Program-made: the position numbers and the translations under genes
Notes under the pieces: generated by a model
Told to the model about the DNA's origin: nothing
Seen by the model: only the letters and a program-made list of their open reading frames with translations
Databases searched by the model: none
Shown here: positions 13,972 to 24,436 of the stretch, piece after piece
Layout: each line of letters starts with the position of its first letter
How positions within the stretch are numbered: position 1 is the first letter of the stretch
Assembly (NCBI RefSeq): GCF_002285795.1
Contig: NZ_CP022961.1
Location: forward strand, 6,080,001-6,144,000
Origin: Plantactinospora sp. KBS50
GTDB lineage: Bacteria > Actinomycetota > Actinomycetes > Mycobacteriales > Micromonosporaceae
DNA length: 64,000 nucleotides
Reading direction: 5' to 3'

Positions 13972-16900
13972 ATGCACATCCGATCATCCGGGCGAGGCTC
14001 CCGGGCAGCATGGCGGCGGCCGGTGGCCGCGTTGGCCGCCGTGCTGCTCGGCGTGACCGCCCAACCGGCCATGTCGGCCGCGGCGAGCGCCGCGCCGGCC
14101 GGTCCGCACGCGATCGTGAACAAGAATCTACAGACCGAGGTGGCGGCCAAGGGGACCGCGAGCTTCACCGTCTACCTGCGCGACCGGGCCAGCCTGTCCG
14201 GCGTGGCCGCACTGCGCAACTCCGACGCCCGCGCCACCGAGGTGCACCGGCGGCTCACCGAGACCGCGCAGCGCAGCCAGTCGGGACTGCGGTCGCTGCT
14301 CGACTCGCGCAAGGCGCCCTACACGGCCTACTGGATCGCCAACGCGGTCCGGGTGACCGGTGACAAGGCGCTGCTCGACGCGATCGCCGCGCGCTCCGAC
14401 GTGGAGCGGGTGGAGCCGGCCCGGACCTACCGGCTGGAGGTGCCGCAGCGGGGCACCGCGCTGGAGGCCGCCATCGCGGCCGGGATCGGCGCGACGAAGG
14501 CCGGCGCGACGAAGGCCGGCGCGACGACCGACGCCGGCACCGACGCCGTGGAGTGGGGCCTGGCCAACATCGAGGCACCCCGGGTGTGGGACGAGTTCGG
14601 CGACCGCGGCGAGGGCATCGTCGTGGCCAGCATCGACAGCGGGGTGCAGTACGACCACCCGGCGCTGGTCGGCAAGTACCGCGGCAACCTCGGCGGGGGC
14701 ACCTTCGACCACAACTACAACTGGTACGACCCGGCGGGGGTCTGTCCCAGCGCGGCACCGTGCGACAACAACGACCACGGTACGCACACCATGGGCACGA
14801 TGGTCGGCGACGACGGCGCCGGCAACCAGGTCGGCGTGGCACCCGGGGCCGAGTGGATCGCCGCGAAGGGCTGCGAGAGCAACAACTGCTCGGACGCCTC
14901 GCTGCTCGCCGCCGGGCAGTGGATCCTCGCCCCGACCGACCTGAACGGCCAGAACCCCCGGCCCGACCTGCACCCCGACGTCGTGAACAACTCCTGGGGC
15001 GGCGACCCGAACGACCCGTGGTTCGCCCAGACGGTCGCCGCGTGGCGGGCCGCCGGCATCTTCCCGGTGTTCTCCAACGGCAACGACGGCCCGGGCTGCA
15101 ACACCGCCGGATCGCCGGGTGACTACCCGGACACCTACTCGGCCGGCGCGTACGGGTCGAACAACGCCATCGCCAGCTTCTCCAGCCGCGGCGCGTCCCG
15201 GCTGGACGGCGGGATCAAGCCCAACATCTCGGCGCCGGGTGCCAGCGTGCGCTCCAGCGTGCCGGGCAACGGCTACGCGAACTTCAGCGGAACGTCGATG
15301 GCCGCGCCGCACGTCTCCGGCACGGTCGCGCTGATCTGGTCCGCCGCGCCCAGCCTGCGCGGCGACCTCGCGGCCACCGCGAGCCTGCTGGACGACACCG
15401 CCACCGACGTGGACGACACCACCTGCGGCGGCACCGCCGAGGACAACAACGTGTACGGCGAGGGCCGGCTCAACGCGTACCAGGCGGTGGAGGCCGCCCC
15501 GCGCGGTCCGGTCGGCCGGGTCACCGGCACGGTCACCAACTCCGCCAGCGGCTCGCCGATCGCCGGCGTCACGGTCAGCTCCGAGGGGCGCAGCTCGACC
15601 ACCGGCGCCGACGGGCGGTACGCGCTGACGCTGCCGGCCGGCGAGCACGAGATCACCGCGGCCGCGTACGGCTACGCCAGCCGGTCGGCCACCGTCACGC
15701 TCCCCGAGGGTGGCGCGGTCACCCACGACTTCGCGCTGGACGCCGCGCCGACGGTGACGGTCGCCGGCACGGTCACCGACGCCTCCGGGCACGGTTGGCC
15801 GCTGTACGCGAAGATCGAGGTCGCCGGGCGACCCGGCGGGCCGGTCTTCACGAACCCGGTCAACGGCAAGTTCTCCTTCACCGTTCCGGGCAACTCGACG
15901 TACCGGCTGACCACCACGGCCCGGTACCCGGGCTACCAGACCGTGACCACGGACGTGGCCGTCGCGGCTGCCAAAAAGACGGTGAACGTCGCCGTACCGG
16001 TGGACGCCTCCTGCACGGCGCCGGGCTACTCCGGCAGCCTCAGCGCGCCGCTGCTGTCGGAGTCCTTCGACGGCACCGACGCCCCGGCGGGCTGGTCCGT
16101 GCTGGACCGGACCGACGGCGGTGGCTGGCAGTTCGACGACCCGGGCGGCCGGGGCAACCTCACCGGCGGCGACGGCGGGTTCGCCATCGTGGACAGTGAC
16201 GCGCTCGGCATCGACAGCAGCCAGGACACCGACCTGCGCAGCCCGCCGATCGACCTGTCCGGCGCGGGCGCCCCGCTGCTGCGGTTCAACAGCGACTGGC
16301 GGGCCGTCGGCATCGACGACTCGGCGGACGTGGACGTCTCCGTCGACGGCGGCACCACCTGGACCAACGTCTGGCACCAGACCGGCAGCCGGCGTGGACC
16401 GCGCGTGGAGGAGGTGCCGCTCACCCCGGCCGCGGGGGCGGCCAGCGCGATCGTGCGGTTCCACTTCGTCGGCGACTGGGACTGGTGGTGGGAGGTGGAC
16501 GACGTCCAGGTCGTCAACCGCAACTGCACGGCCACTCCCGGCGGCCTGGTGGTCGGCTTCACCACCGACAAGAACACCGGCAACCCGCTGACCGGGGTGC
16601 AGGTGTCCAGCGTGGACGCCCCGGCGGACAGCGGCGTCTCGGCAGCCACGCCCGAGGACCCGAACATCCCCGACGGCTTCTACTGGCTGTTCTCCAGCCA
16701 GGTCGGTGAGCACCAATTCACCGCGACCAAGCAGCCGTACGGGACCGCCACCAAGACGGTGACGGTGGCCGCGGACGGCGTCACCCGGGCCAGCTACGCG
16801 CTGCGGGCCGGCCGCCTCACGGTGACCCCGACCAGCATCGAGTCGTACCAGCCGTACGGCAGCACCCGCAGCACCACGGTGACCGTCACCAACACCGGCA

Positions 16901-18446
16901 GCGCGGCGGCGTCCGTGCAGGTGCTGGAGCGGCCCGGCGGGTTCGACCTGCTCGGCCACCGCGGCGCGGCGCTGGCCGAACACAAGATGAAGGGGATCAG
17001 CAAGACCCGCACCGGGGTCCGCTACGGCGCCACCGGTAACGTCGCCGCCGCGGCACCGCGGGTCGACGACGCGTGGGCGCGGGTGGCCGACCTGCCGGCC
17101 GAGCTGTACGACAACGCCGGCGCCACGCTGGACGGCAAGGTCTACTCGGTCGGCGGCGGGTCCGACACCGGGCAGGAGCAGAAGGCCTACGTCTACGACC
17201 CGGCCGACAACTCCTGGACCACCCTGCCGAACATGCCCACCGCCCGGTCGAAGCCGTCGGCCGCCGCGGTGAACGGCAAGCTGTACGTTCTCGGCGGGTG
17301 GGCCGCCAGCGGCACCCCGGTGGCCTCGGTGGACGTCTTCGACCCGGCCGCCGGTTCGTGGAGCACGCTCTCCGGCGCCACCAACCCGGCCCCCGCTCCG
17401 CGGCCGGCACGGCGGTGGCCGGCGGCAGGATCGTGCTGGTGGGTGGCTGCTCCGACGGTAGCTGCACCGACTCGGACTCGACGGTGATCTTCGACCCGGC
17501 GACGGGCTCGTTCAGCACCGGTCATGCCTACCCGCACGTGGTGTCCTGGATGTCCTGCGGCGGCATCTCCGGCGGCGTCTACTGCGCCGGCGGGGTGGGC
17601 GAGACCGAGTACACCGACGCCTACCGGTACGACCCGGCCGGCGACTCCTGGGAGCCGCTGCCGGACCTGCCGGTGGACCTGTGGGGTTCGCAGTACACCA
17701 CCGCCAACGGCCTGCTGGTGCTGGCCGGCGGCGTCACCGGCGGCTCGACCTCGGTGACCAACCGCACCGTCGGCTACGACCCGGCCGCGGGCGCCTGGCA
17801 GGACCTGCCGAACGCCCAGTTCAGCCGGTACCGGGGCGCGGCGGCCTGCGGGGCGTACAAGATCGGCGGCTCGCCGACCTCGTTCGTCGGTTCGAAGGAG
17901 ACCGAGCAACTGCCCGGTCTGGACCGGTGTGCCGAGGAGGGCGACGTGTCCTGGCTGTCCGAGGCGCCGGCCAGCGTGACCGTGCCGGCCGGGGCGTCCA
18001 GGACCGTGACGGTCAGCCTGACCGCCACGGCGGAGGCCGGGGTGGACCAGCCCGGCACGTACACCGCCGAGTTGGGCTTCCGGTCGGACACCCCGTACCC
18101 GGTCCAGGACATCCCGGTGACCATGCACGTGCAGACCCCGGCGAGCTGGGGCAAGCTGCAGGGCACGGTGGTCGGGCAGACCTGTACGGGTGAAAGGGTG
18201 CCGGTGCGCAGCGTCACGATCCGGGTCAACTCGCTGAACGACCCGGGCACCGGATACACGCTCAGCACCGACGCGCAGGGCCGGTACGTCTACTGGATCC
18301 CGCGCGGCCGGTACGAGGTGATCGCGGCCAGGGACGGCTGGATCCCGGAGGTGACCCGGGTCCAGGTGCCCGCCGGGTTCGTGCAGACCCTGGACTTCGT
18401 CCTCGATCCGGTCTCGGCCTGCGGCAGCCGGGCCAGCGGCCTCTGA
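13972..18446 (+). CDS. Secreted S8 subtilase with kelch and carboxypeptidase-regulatory-like domains, frameshifted
   Basis: A very large exported serine protease (1491 residues if repaired). ATG 13972 follows GGGGAGG. A signal peptide covers about residues 1-42 (AALAAVLLGVTAQPAMSAAA). It is followed by an I9-type propeptide and the catalytic domain with Asp220 (ASIDSGVQYDH), His270 (DHGTHTMG) and Ser442 (SGTSMAAPHVSG). Then come a carboxypeptidase-regulatory-like beta-sandwich pair, a MAM/immune-inhibitor-A-like module near residues 690-850, kelch repeats (YDPADNSWTTLPNMPTARSK and others), a further beta domain and a final regulatory-like domain. The frame breaks at a run of five C (17390-17394); adding one C joins SGATNPAP to RSAAGTAVAGG and reads on to 18446. 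Unrepaired, the protein stops at 17487 in mid-kelch. Confidence 0.88.
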
Positions 18447-18453
18447 GTTGAAC

Positions 18454-18499
18454 GGGAGGGCCCCCGGTCACCGCCGATGCGGTGGCCGGGGGCCCTTCC
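18454..18499 (+). terminator. Strong hairpin terminator after the secreted subtilase
   Basis: Arms 18454-18474 and 18479-18499 pair almost fully (one mismatch, one G-U) around the loop CGAT, only 8 bases after the stop codon. With converging genes on both sides it may serve both strands. The following 18527-18625 contains loose repeats of GCTGCCTCACGCGG and no gene. Confidence 0.85.
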
Positions 18500-18627
18500 T
18501 CGTGCCCGGCGCCGGGCGCTGCCTCGCGCGGCGCTGCCTCAGGCGGCACTGTCGCGCGGCAGGCGGCCGGACGCGGTGCTGCCTCACGCGGTGCTGCCGC
18601 GCGGCAGGCTGCCGGGCGCCGTCGCGA

Positions 18628-18948
18628 TCAGCCGACGGTGACGTCGACCTCGTTGATGCCGCGGTTGGCGGTGACGGCGGTGTCGCCGTTGCCGTGCCGG
18701 GACAGCGCCCGCAGCGTCCAGTTGCCGGGTGCGGCGAAGAACCGGAACTGCCCGGCCGAGGAGGTCACCACCTCGGCGGTGAACTCGCCGGTCGCGTCCA
18801 GCAGCCGGACGTAGGCGCCGCCGACCACCTCACCGGCCGCGGTGCTCACCACGCCGGTGATGACGGTTTCCTTCTCCAAGTCCAGGCTGGCCGGCAGGGG
18901 CGCGGCCTGGTCGGGGGCGGCGCAGCCGGCCGCGGTCGGAGCTGTCAT
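18628..18948 (-). CDS. sseC: DUF1416 protein, SseC-like
   Basis: A 106-residue protein with a single beta-sandwich domain (VITGVVSTAAGEVVGGAYVR, FRFFAAPGNWTLRALSRHG) of the DUF1416 type. The Cys near the N-terminus (AAGCAAPDQ) is characteristic of the family. The partner gene is always a rhodanese-like sulfurtransferase; here the two are one base apart, as in the cysA2-sseC pair of mycobacteria. A role in sulfur transfer is inferred from that pairing. Confidence 0.88.
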   Translation of the reverse strand: MTAPTAAGCAAPDQAAPLPASLDLEKETVITGVVSTAAGEVVGGAYVRLLDATGEFTAEVVTSSAGQFRFFAAPGNWTLRALSRHGNGDTAVTANRGINEVDVTVG

Positions 18949-18949
18949 C

Positions 18950-19798
18950 TCAAGCCTCCCCGGGCTCGTCGCCGAGCGCCACGGGCACGCCCACCAGCGA
19001 TCCGTACTCGGTCCAGGAGCCGTCGTAGTTCTTCACGTTGCGGTGGCCGAGCAGTTCCTGCAGGACGAACCAGGTGTGCGACGAGCGCTCGCCGATCCGG
19101 CAGTAGGCGATGGTCTCCCGGCTGTCGTCCAGGCCGGCGTCCGCGTAGATCTTGCGCAGCTCGTCGTCGGACTTGAAGGTGCCGTCCTCGTTCGCCGCCT
19201 TGGACCAGGGGACGCTGATCGCGGTGGGCACGTGCCCGGCGCGCTGCGCCTGCTCCTGCGGCAGGTGGGCCGGGGCGAGCAGGCGGCCCGCGTACTCGTC
19301 CGGGGACCGCACGTCGACCAGGTTCTTGACGCCGATCGCGGAGACCACGTCGTCGCGGAACGCCCGGATGGAGGTGTCCGGCTCCTGCGCGACGTACCGG
19401 GTGGCCGGCCGGGAGACCGGGTCGGTGACCAGCGCGCGGGCCTCCAGCTCCCACTTCTTGCGGCCGCCGTCCAGCAGCTTGACGTCCCGGTGCCCGTACA
19501 GCTTGAAGTACCAGTACGCGTAGGCGGCGAACCAGTTGTTGTTGCCGCCGTACAGGATCACGGTGTCGTCGTTGCCGACGCCGCGCTCCGAGAGCAGCTT
19601 CTCGAACTGGGTCTTGTTGACGAAGTCCCGGCGGACCGGGTCCTGCAGGTCGGTGCGCCAGTCCAGCTTGATCGCGCCGGGGATGTGCCCGCCGTCGTAC
19701 GCCGAGGTGTCCTCGTCGACCTCGACGAAGACGACTCCCGGCGCACCGATGTTCTTCTCGGCCCAGTCCGCCGAGACGAGTGCGGTGTCGCGACTCAT
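18950..19798 (-). CDS. cysA2: Thiosulfate sulfurtransferase (rhodanese), CysA2/SseA type
   Basis: A 282-residue tandem rhodanese protein. The N-terminal domain is inactive (LYGGNNNW at the active-site position). The C-terminal domain has the six-residue active loop starting at Cys233 (CRIGERS), which carries a persulfide when moving sulfur from thiosulfate. It forms an operon with sseC and is preceded by a cysteine-rich leader peptide 198 bases upstream. That points to control by cysteine supply. In mycobacteria the orthologue is involved in sulfur mobilisation and possibly molybdopterin-synthase sulfuration. Confidence 0.92.
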   Translation of the reverse strand: MSRDTALVSADWAEKNIGAPGVVFVEVDEDTSAYDGGHIPGAIKLDWRTDLQDPVRRDFVNKTQFEKLLSERGVGNDDTVILYGGNNNWFAAYAYWYFKLYGHRDVKLLDGGRKKWELEARALVTDPVSRPATRYVAQEPDTSIRAFRDDVVSAIGVKNLVDVRSPDEYAGRLLAPAHLPQEQAQRAGHVPTAISVPWSKAANEDGTFKSDDELRKIYADAGLDDSRETIAYCRIGERSSHTWFVLQELLGHRNVKNYDGSWTEYGSLVGVPVALGDEPGEA

Positions 19799-19996
19799 CA
19801 GATCACTCCTTGCTTGCGGATGTGGTGGTGAGCCAGCGCGTGCGGGTCACTGCCCGGTTGTCTGTCGGCACGCGCGGGACCCAGGTACGGATGGATCACG
19901 GTTCGTGCGACGGCGCCGGTGCCGAGGTGAAGCGGGAGTCGGGGAGAGCTGAACCCGCCGTACGGCCGCGTCAGGCGGCCGGAAGCTGCCGCGCCG

Positions 19997-20074
19997 TCAG
20001 TGGACGGGGCGACACAGGCAGGTGGCCACGCGGCACAGGTCGACCGCGCGCCGCTTCGTGAGGAAGGTCCCCAT
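19997..20074 (-). CDS. Cysteine-rich leader peptide upstream of the sulfurtransferase operon
   Basis: A 25-codon frame from ATG 20074 to TGA 19997. It starts MGTFLTKRRAVDL and carries the cysteine cluster DLCRVATCLCR just before the end. This matches the family of actinobacterial leader peptides (M. smegmatis Ms5788 type) that sit upstream of sulfur genes. Slow translation at Cys codons is thought there to raise downstream expression when cysteine is short. The same-strand cysA2 start lies 198 bases further on, leaving room for an attenuator. The conserved pattern TxRRxVDLCRxxxCxC makes a chance ORF unlikely. Confidence 0.85.
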   Translation of the reverse strand: MGTFLTKRRAVDLCRVATCLCRPVH

Positions 20075-20146
20075 GACTGGGCAGCCTACCAGCGCGGCCG
20101 TGCCCGGCCCTAGGGCCGACCACGATCCGGGAGGGTGGTGGACGCC

Positions 20147-20932
20147 TCACCCGGCGACGGAACGCAGCGGGACGTTCTGCGCGTCGGCCGTCACCGCCAG
20201 CCCGTCCGGCCGCGGCTCGACCTGGCTCACGGAGAGCTGGAACGGCAGCGTCGGCAGCGGGATCTTGATCGAGATCTGGTTGGCGTAGTTGCGCAGGGCG
20301 GCCTGGGCCAGCGGGATGTCGGGCAGCTCGTCGGCGCTCAGGTTCTCGAACCGGAGGGCAACCTGGCCGTCCTGGACGGTCACGTCGGCCGTGCCGCGCA
20401 CGGTGAACTTCTGGCCCAGCACGTCGACCGGGGCGGTGACCCCGAGCTTGCCGTCCTGCTCGGCGAGGCTCAGTCCGGGCCGGTCGATCAGCTTGGTCAC
20501 GCTCTCGTACGAGATCGTGCCGGTGCCGTGCACCGTTCCCGCGGTCACGTCGCCGGTGCCCGAGCGCAGCGTCTCCAGCGGGGCGTCCACGTCCCGGGCG
20601 TCGATGTCGACCCGGGGCAGGCTCAGCCCGGTGCCCTCGACGGACCCGGTCACCTCGGTGAGGCGCATCGAGATGGACTCGTAGTGCCCGGACGCCACCT
20701 GGGTGAGGAACGGGAACCCGCCCACCGAGACGGAATCGACCTGGGCGCTGGCGTCCTGCCGGGTGACCTCCTGGCGGACCCGCTCGGCGATGGCCCGCTC
20801 GGCGAACCCGGCCGCCACCCGGTCGGCCACCACCAGCGCACCCACCAGCACGAGCAGCAGGACCAGCAGCCCGATCAGGAGCCCCCGGCCACGCCGCCGG
20901 GGGCGCTCCTCGTACGCATAGCCGTCCGCCAC
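20147..20932 (-). CDS. lmeA: LmeA-like DUF2993 lipid-binding protein
   Basis: A 261-residue protein with one N-terminal membrane helix (LLIGLLVLLLVLVGALVVAD) and a DUF2993 domain outside the membrane. Its repeated pattern resembles that of tubular lipid-binding proteins. LmeA binds phosphoinositides and supports lipomannan mannan chain growth in mycobacteria. GTG 20932 is preferred because GGAGG lies 6 bases upstream; the longer open frame overlaps nothing conserved. In M. tuberculosis, lmeA (Rv0817c) lies between the cysA2 region and glnR as here. Whether this organism makes lipomannan is not shown by the sequence. Confidence 0.85.
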   Translation of the reverse strand: MADGYAYEERPRRRGRGLLIGLLVLLLVLVGALVVADRVAAGFAERAIAERVRQEVTRQDASAQVDSVSVGGFPFLTQVASGHYESISMRLTEVTGSVEGTGLSLPRVDIDARDVDAPLETLRSGTGDVTAGTVHGTGTISYESVTKLIDRPGLSLAEQDGKLGVTAPVDVLGQKFTVRGTADVTVQDGQVALRFENLSADELPDIPLAQAALRNYANQISIKIPLPTLPFQLSVSQVEPRPDGLAVTADAQNVPLRSVAG

Positions 20933-21003
20933 GTCGCCTCCCGCCGCTGATGTCCCGGTGCCGTTCCGGGTGTCGCTGAGTACCCGGACGCGGCTCGATT
21001 GAA

Positions 21004-22200
21004 TCAGAGGAAGAACACCGTGACGGCGTAGGCGACCGGGACCGCCAACGCGAAGCCGCCCAGCGGACCCTGCATGTGTCGGGCCAGCCACAGGGTCGGC
21101 GGGTCACCGGCCATCAGCCGGCCGGCCTCGGCGTACCCGACCGCGAGGTCGGCCAGCACCGCGGCGCCGGCAGTGACCAACCCCACAATGGCGGATCCGG
21201 TGGGGTGGAACCCGACCAGGTAGCTGCCGATCACGGCCGCCGCGAGGGTGCCGCACATGGCGCCGGCGACCACGCCGGTGGCGCCGCGGGGCACCTGCGG
21301 GGCGAGCCGGGGCCGCGGCAGCACCGCGTCGACGAGGCGGGCCACCGTGAGGGCGACCGCCGCGGCGGCCAGGCACACGAAGATGGCCTGGGTGCCTCCC
21401 GGCTTGCGGCTCAGCACGATGAGCGTCCCGAACGCCACCACCCCGATCACGATCAGCAGGGTCGCGCCGAGCGACTCGGTCACCCGGGTCCGGTCGGCGC
21501 GGCGGACGAGCTGGCCGAGCACGGCCACCGCCAGCCCGGCCGCGGCCACGTACCCCAGCGGCGCCAGCACCGCGAGCGTGGGCAGCGCGGCCGCCGCGTC
21601 GGCGCCGGCCGCGACGATCACACCGACGCCCGCGACCAGCGGCAACGCCGGTGGCCGCATGGCCATCGTCCAGGCCAGCACGTAGAGCACCTGTACGCCG
21701 AAGACGACGACCGCGAACGGCAGCCGGTGGCCCGGTACGGCGGTGTGCACGCCGAGCACCAGTCCGGCACCCAGCAGGGCGGCGAAGGTGGCGACGGACA
21801 GCGACAGCGACCGGCGTACCGGCACCGCCGCCTGGCTGGCGTCCTCGGCGGCGGCCGGGGGGTCGGCGCGGCGCGATCCGCCCGGGGCGGCTTCCCGGCG
21901 CGACCCGGTGGCCTCGTCCCGGCCCTGGTGGCCGGCGCCGGCCCGGCGGCCGGGCGGCTCCGCCGGTTCGGTACGCGGCTGCCCGGCGCCGCCGCGCCAC
22001 GGCTCGGCCGGTCCGCCGGACCGGCCGCCGTCCGCGGGCGCTGCGGGGTGGCGCGGGACGCCGTAGGGCGAGTTCGGTCCCGGCCCGCCGGGATGGCTCC
22101 GGGGATCTCCGCCCGGGTGGCTCCGCGGATCGCGGTCGGCACGACCGCCGGGTCCGGGCTGCCGGTCGCGGCCGGTTTCGGATGGCGTGGAGGGGAACAC
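21004..22200 (-). CDS. Multi-span membrane protein with long disordered N-terminus
   Basis: A 398-residue protein of unknown function. About 130 residues of Pro/Gly/Arg-rich disordered sequence (with a duplicated DPRSHPGG) precede eight or nine hydrophobic helices (for example [20 protein letters not shown] and [20 protein letters not shown]) with few charged residues in the membrane part. I do not recognise the family. GTG 22200 is the longest start and has no clear ribosome site; a start further in, close to VRRSLSLSV, is possible. It precedes lmeA by 71 bases and diverges from glnR, so it may share a transcript with lmeA. Confidence 0.75.
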   Translation of the reverse strand: MFPSTPSETGRDRQPGPGGRADRDPRSHPGGDPRSHPGGPGPNSPYGVPRHPAAPADGGRSGGPAEPWRGGAGQPRTEPAEPPGRRAGAGHQGRDEATGSRREAAPGGSRRADPPAAAEDASQAAVPVRRSLSLSVATFAALLGAGLVLGVHTAVPGHRLPFAVVVFGVQVLYVLAWTMAMRPPALPLVAGVGVIVAAGADAAAALPTLAVLAPLGYVAAAGLAVAVLGQLVRRADRTRVTESLGATLLIVIGVVAFGTLIVLSRKPGGTQAIFVCLAAAAVALTVARLVDAVLPRPRLAPQVPRGATGVVAGAMCGTLAAAVIGSYLVGFHPTGSAIVGLVTAGAAVLADLAVGYAEAGRLMAGDPPTLWLARHMQGPLGGFALAVPVAYAVTVFFL

Positions 22201-22447
22201 GACACGATGGTGCCAGACCGGCGGGCAACACGCCGATCACGGTTTCCGGCAGGAAAATTATCTGGACGATGTAGGCGCCAACCCGAGCATTCCGGACCGG
22301 GACCCGAGGGCGGCTCAGGGTGGATCCGCTACTCTCTCCTTACCTACCCGTCAGCGCAGCCGGGATCGACGGGTCGCATTCGCCGGCGGCGGCTGGCGAT
22401 GCGACGGTCTCGGCGCGGCCTACCGGCCGCCCCGGACGGAGGTGACA

Positions 22448-23167
22448 GTGCAGATCCTGCTGCTGGTGACCGCGCTGCCCGGCGATCCATCCGCCGTGCT
22501 GCCCGCGCTCGACCTACTACCCCACTCGGTGCGTACCGCACCCCGCGACGTTCGCACCCTCGTCGCCGGACCCAGCCCGGACGCCGTGCTGGTGGACGCC
22601 CGCTGCGATCTCAGCGACGCCCGCGCCACCTGCCGGATGTTGCACGCCACCGGACTCGGCGTGCCGCTGATCGCGGTGGTGACCGAGGCCGGTCTCATCG
22701 CGGTGAACGCGGACTGGGGAGTCGACGACGTGGTTCTTGCCGGCGCCGGTCCGGCCGAGGTCGAGGCGCGGCTGCGCCTGGCGATCGGCCGGATGAGCGC
22801 CGCTGCGGCCGCCACGACCGGCCTGGTCCGGGCCGGCGAGTTGACGATCGATCCGGACACGTACGCCGCCCGGCTCAAGGGCCGGCCGCTCGACCTCACG
22901 TACAAGGAGTTCGAGCTGCTCCGCTTCCTCGCCCAGCACCCGGGCCGGGTCTTCACCCGGGACCAGCTGCTGCGTGAGGTCTGGGGGTACGACTACTTCG
23001 GTGGCACCCGGACCGTGGACGTGCACGTGCGGCGGCTACGGGCAAAGCTCGGCTCGGAGTACGAGTCGATGATCGGGACGGTCCGCCAGGTCGGCTACAA
23101 GTTCGTGGTGCCGCCCGGTCGGGCGCTGCCGGAGAGTGAGCCGGTACCGGAGACCGTGTCCGTCTGA
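22448..23167 (+). CDS. glnR: GlnR-like OmpR-family nitrogen regulator
   Basis: A 239-residue orphan response regulator that matches actinomycete GlnR, the main regulator of ammonium assimilation genes (glnA, amtB, nir). The receiver lacks the full acidic pocket, as in GlnR, which works without phosphorylation by a known kinase: [40 protein letters not shown]. The C-terminal winged helix ([54 protein letters not shown]) is near-identical in pattern to known GlnR. GTG 22448 follows GGAGGTGACA. The synteny with mshD and lmeA supports the call. Confidence 0.93.
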   Translation: MQILLLVTALPGDPSAVLPALDLLPHSVRTAPRDVRTLVAGPSPDAVLVDARCDLSDARATCRMLHATGLGVPLIAVVTEAGLIAVNADWGVDDVVLAGAGPAEVEARLRLAIGRMSAAAAATTGLVRAGELTIDPDTYAARLKGRPLDLTYKEFELLRFLAQHPGRVFTRDQLLREVWGYDYFGGTRTVDVHVRRLRAKLGSEYESMIGTVRQVGYKFVVPPGRALPESEPVPETVSV

Positions 23168-23338
23168 TTCGCCGGAAGTTCACCCTTTCGCGTTTTTGCC
23201 GGGCGGAGTACGAGAAGCCCTCTTTAACCCCTGTTTCCGGATCTAGGCTGAGCCGGAATCGACTGACAAGGCCGGACGGCGGCCGGGCCAGCAGCCCGGT
23301 CGCCGGCACCGGACGGGGGCGACACGGGGGCATCGAGT

Positions 23339-24400
23339 ATGAGGTCATTCCCGGCGCTGCGGCTGTTCACCCTGATCGCGCTGATCGTCGCCGGGGTGCT
23401 GGGGGCCGTCTATGCCATCGGTCGGACCGTCGGCACCGGCAGTTCCGGGCCGGCCGACCGGCCGGTCGCCGGGTCCGCCGTGTCACCCTCCGCGTCGCCG
23501 TCCGGGGCGCCCTCCGGATCCGCCTCGGCCGAGCCGCCCGAGGTCCGGTCCGACGACCGGCCACCGCTGCCGCCGCAGGACAACGGCGCGGCCGGCAGCC
23601 GTTGGACCACCGGCACCGCCCAGGTGGCGCTCACCTTCGACGACGGCCCCGACCCGACCTGGACCCCACAGGTCCTGGCGCTGCTGCGGACGTACCACAT
23701 CAAGGCCACGTTCTGCATGATCGGCCAGAACGCGGCGGCCCATCCCGACCTCGTCCGGGCGGTCGCGGCCGAGGGGCACACGCTGTGCAACCACTCCTGG
23801 AGCCACGACCTGCTGCTCGGCGGGTACACCCCGGCGGCCATCCGGGCCGACCTCGCCCGGACCAACGCGGCGATCACCGCGGCCGTGCCCGACGTACCGG
23901 TCAAGTACTTCCGCCAGCCGGGCGGCAACTGGACCAGCACCGAGGTCCAGGTGGCCCGCGACCTGGGGATGACCTCGCTGGGCTGGGGGGTCGACCCGCG
24001 CGACTGGTCCCGGCCCGGATCGTCGGCCGTGGTCCGCACCGTGGTGGGCGGCACCGAGCAGGGCTCGGTGGTGCTGATGCACGACGGCGGCGGCGACCGC
24101 CAGCAGACCGTGACCGCGCTCATGACCATCCTGCCGACCCTGAACCAACGCTTCGACCTCGCCGCGCTGCCGACGTCCTACCAGGCGCAGGTGTACGCCG
24201 CGGCCGCGAGCAGCGCCTCGCCCGGCGCGACCGCCAGCGTGGCGCCGGCGCTGGAGCAGGCCACGCCGCGACCGGACCCGGTCACCCCGGCTCCGGTGGT
24301 GGACGACCCGGAGCAGGCCGCGGACCCATCGACCGGCGACGGATCCGACGACGACCATCAACCGGACGACGATGGTCGGGAGTCGGACGCAACCGGCTGA
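23339..24400 (+). CDS. Polysaccharide deacetylase (carbohydrate esterase 4)
   Basis: A 353-residue exported or membrane-anchored NodB-homology deacetylase acting on cell-wall or other N-acetylated glycans. An N-terminal helix (LFTLIALIVAGVLGAVYAIG) anchors or exports it, and a Ser/Pro/Ala linker follows. The catalytic motifs are TFDDGPDPTW (metal-binding DD), HSWSHDLLLGG (the H-x3-H metal site), RQPGGNW, GWGVDPRDW and VLMHDGGGDR. The C-terminal 70 residues are disordered and acidic. It lies between glnR and mshD on the plus strand and may be part of their transcript. Confidence 0.9.
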   Translation: MRSFPALRLFTLIALIVAGVLGAVYAIGRTVGTGSSGPADRPVAGSAVSPSASPSGAPSGSASAEPPEVRSDDRPPLPPQDNGAAGSRWTTGTAQVALTFDDGPDPTWTPQVLALLRTYHIKATFCMIGQNAAAHPDLVRAVAAEGHTLCNHSWSHDLLLGGYTPAAIRADLARTNAAITAAVPDVPVKYFRQPGGNWTSTEVQVARDLGMTSLGWGVDPRDWSRPGSSAVVRTVVGGTEQGSVVLMHDGGGDRQQTVTALMTILPTLNQRFDLAALPTSYQAQVYAAAASSASPGATASVAPALEQATPRPDPVTPAPVVDDPEQAADPSTGDGSDDDHQPDDDGRESDATG

Positions 24401-24436
24401 GGACATCGACCGGGCAACGGTGGTTACGGTGGGAAG

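Noticed and set aside
14128..16983. 951-codon open frame on the minus strand opposite the secreted subtilase
   Set aside because: It is the antisense of a clear protease; composition is Gly/Arg/Ala/Val-rich without domains. High GC keeps antisense frames open.
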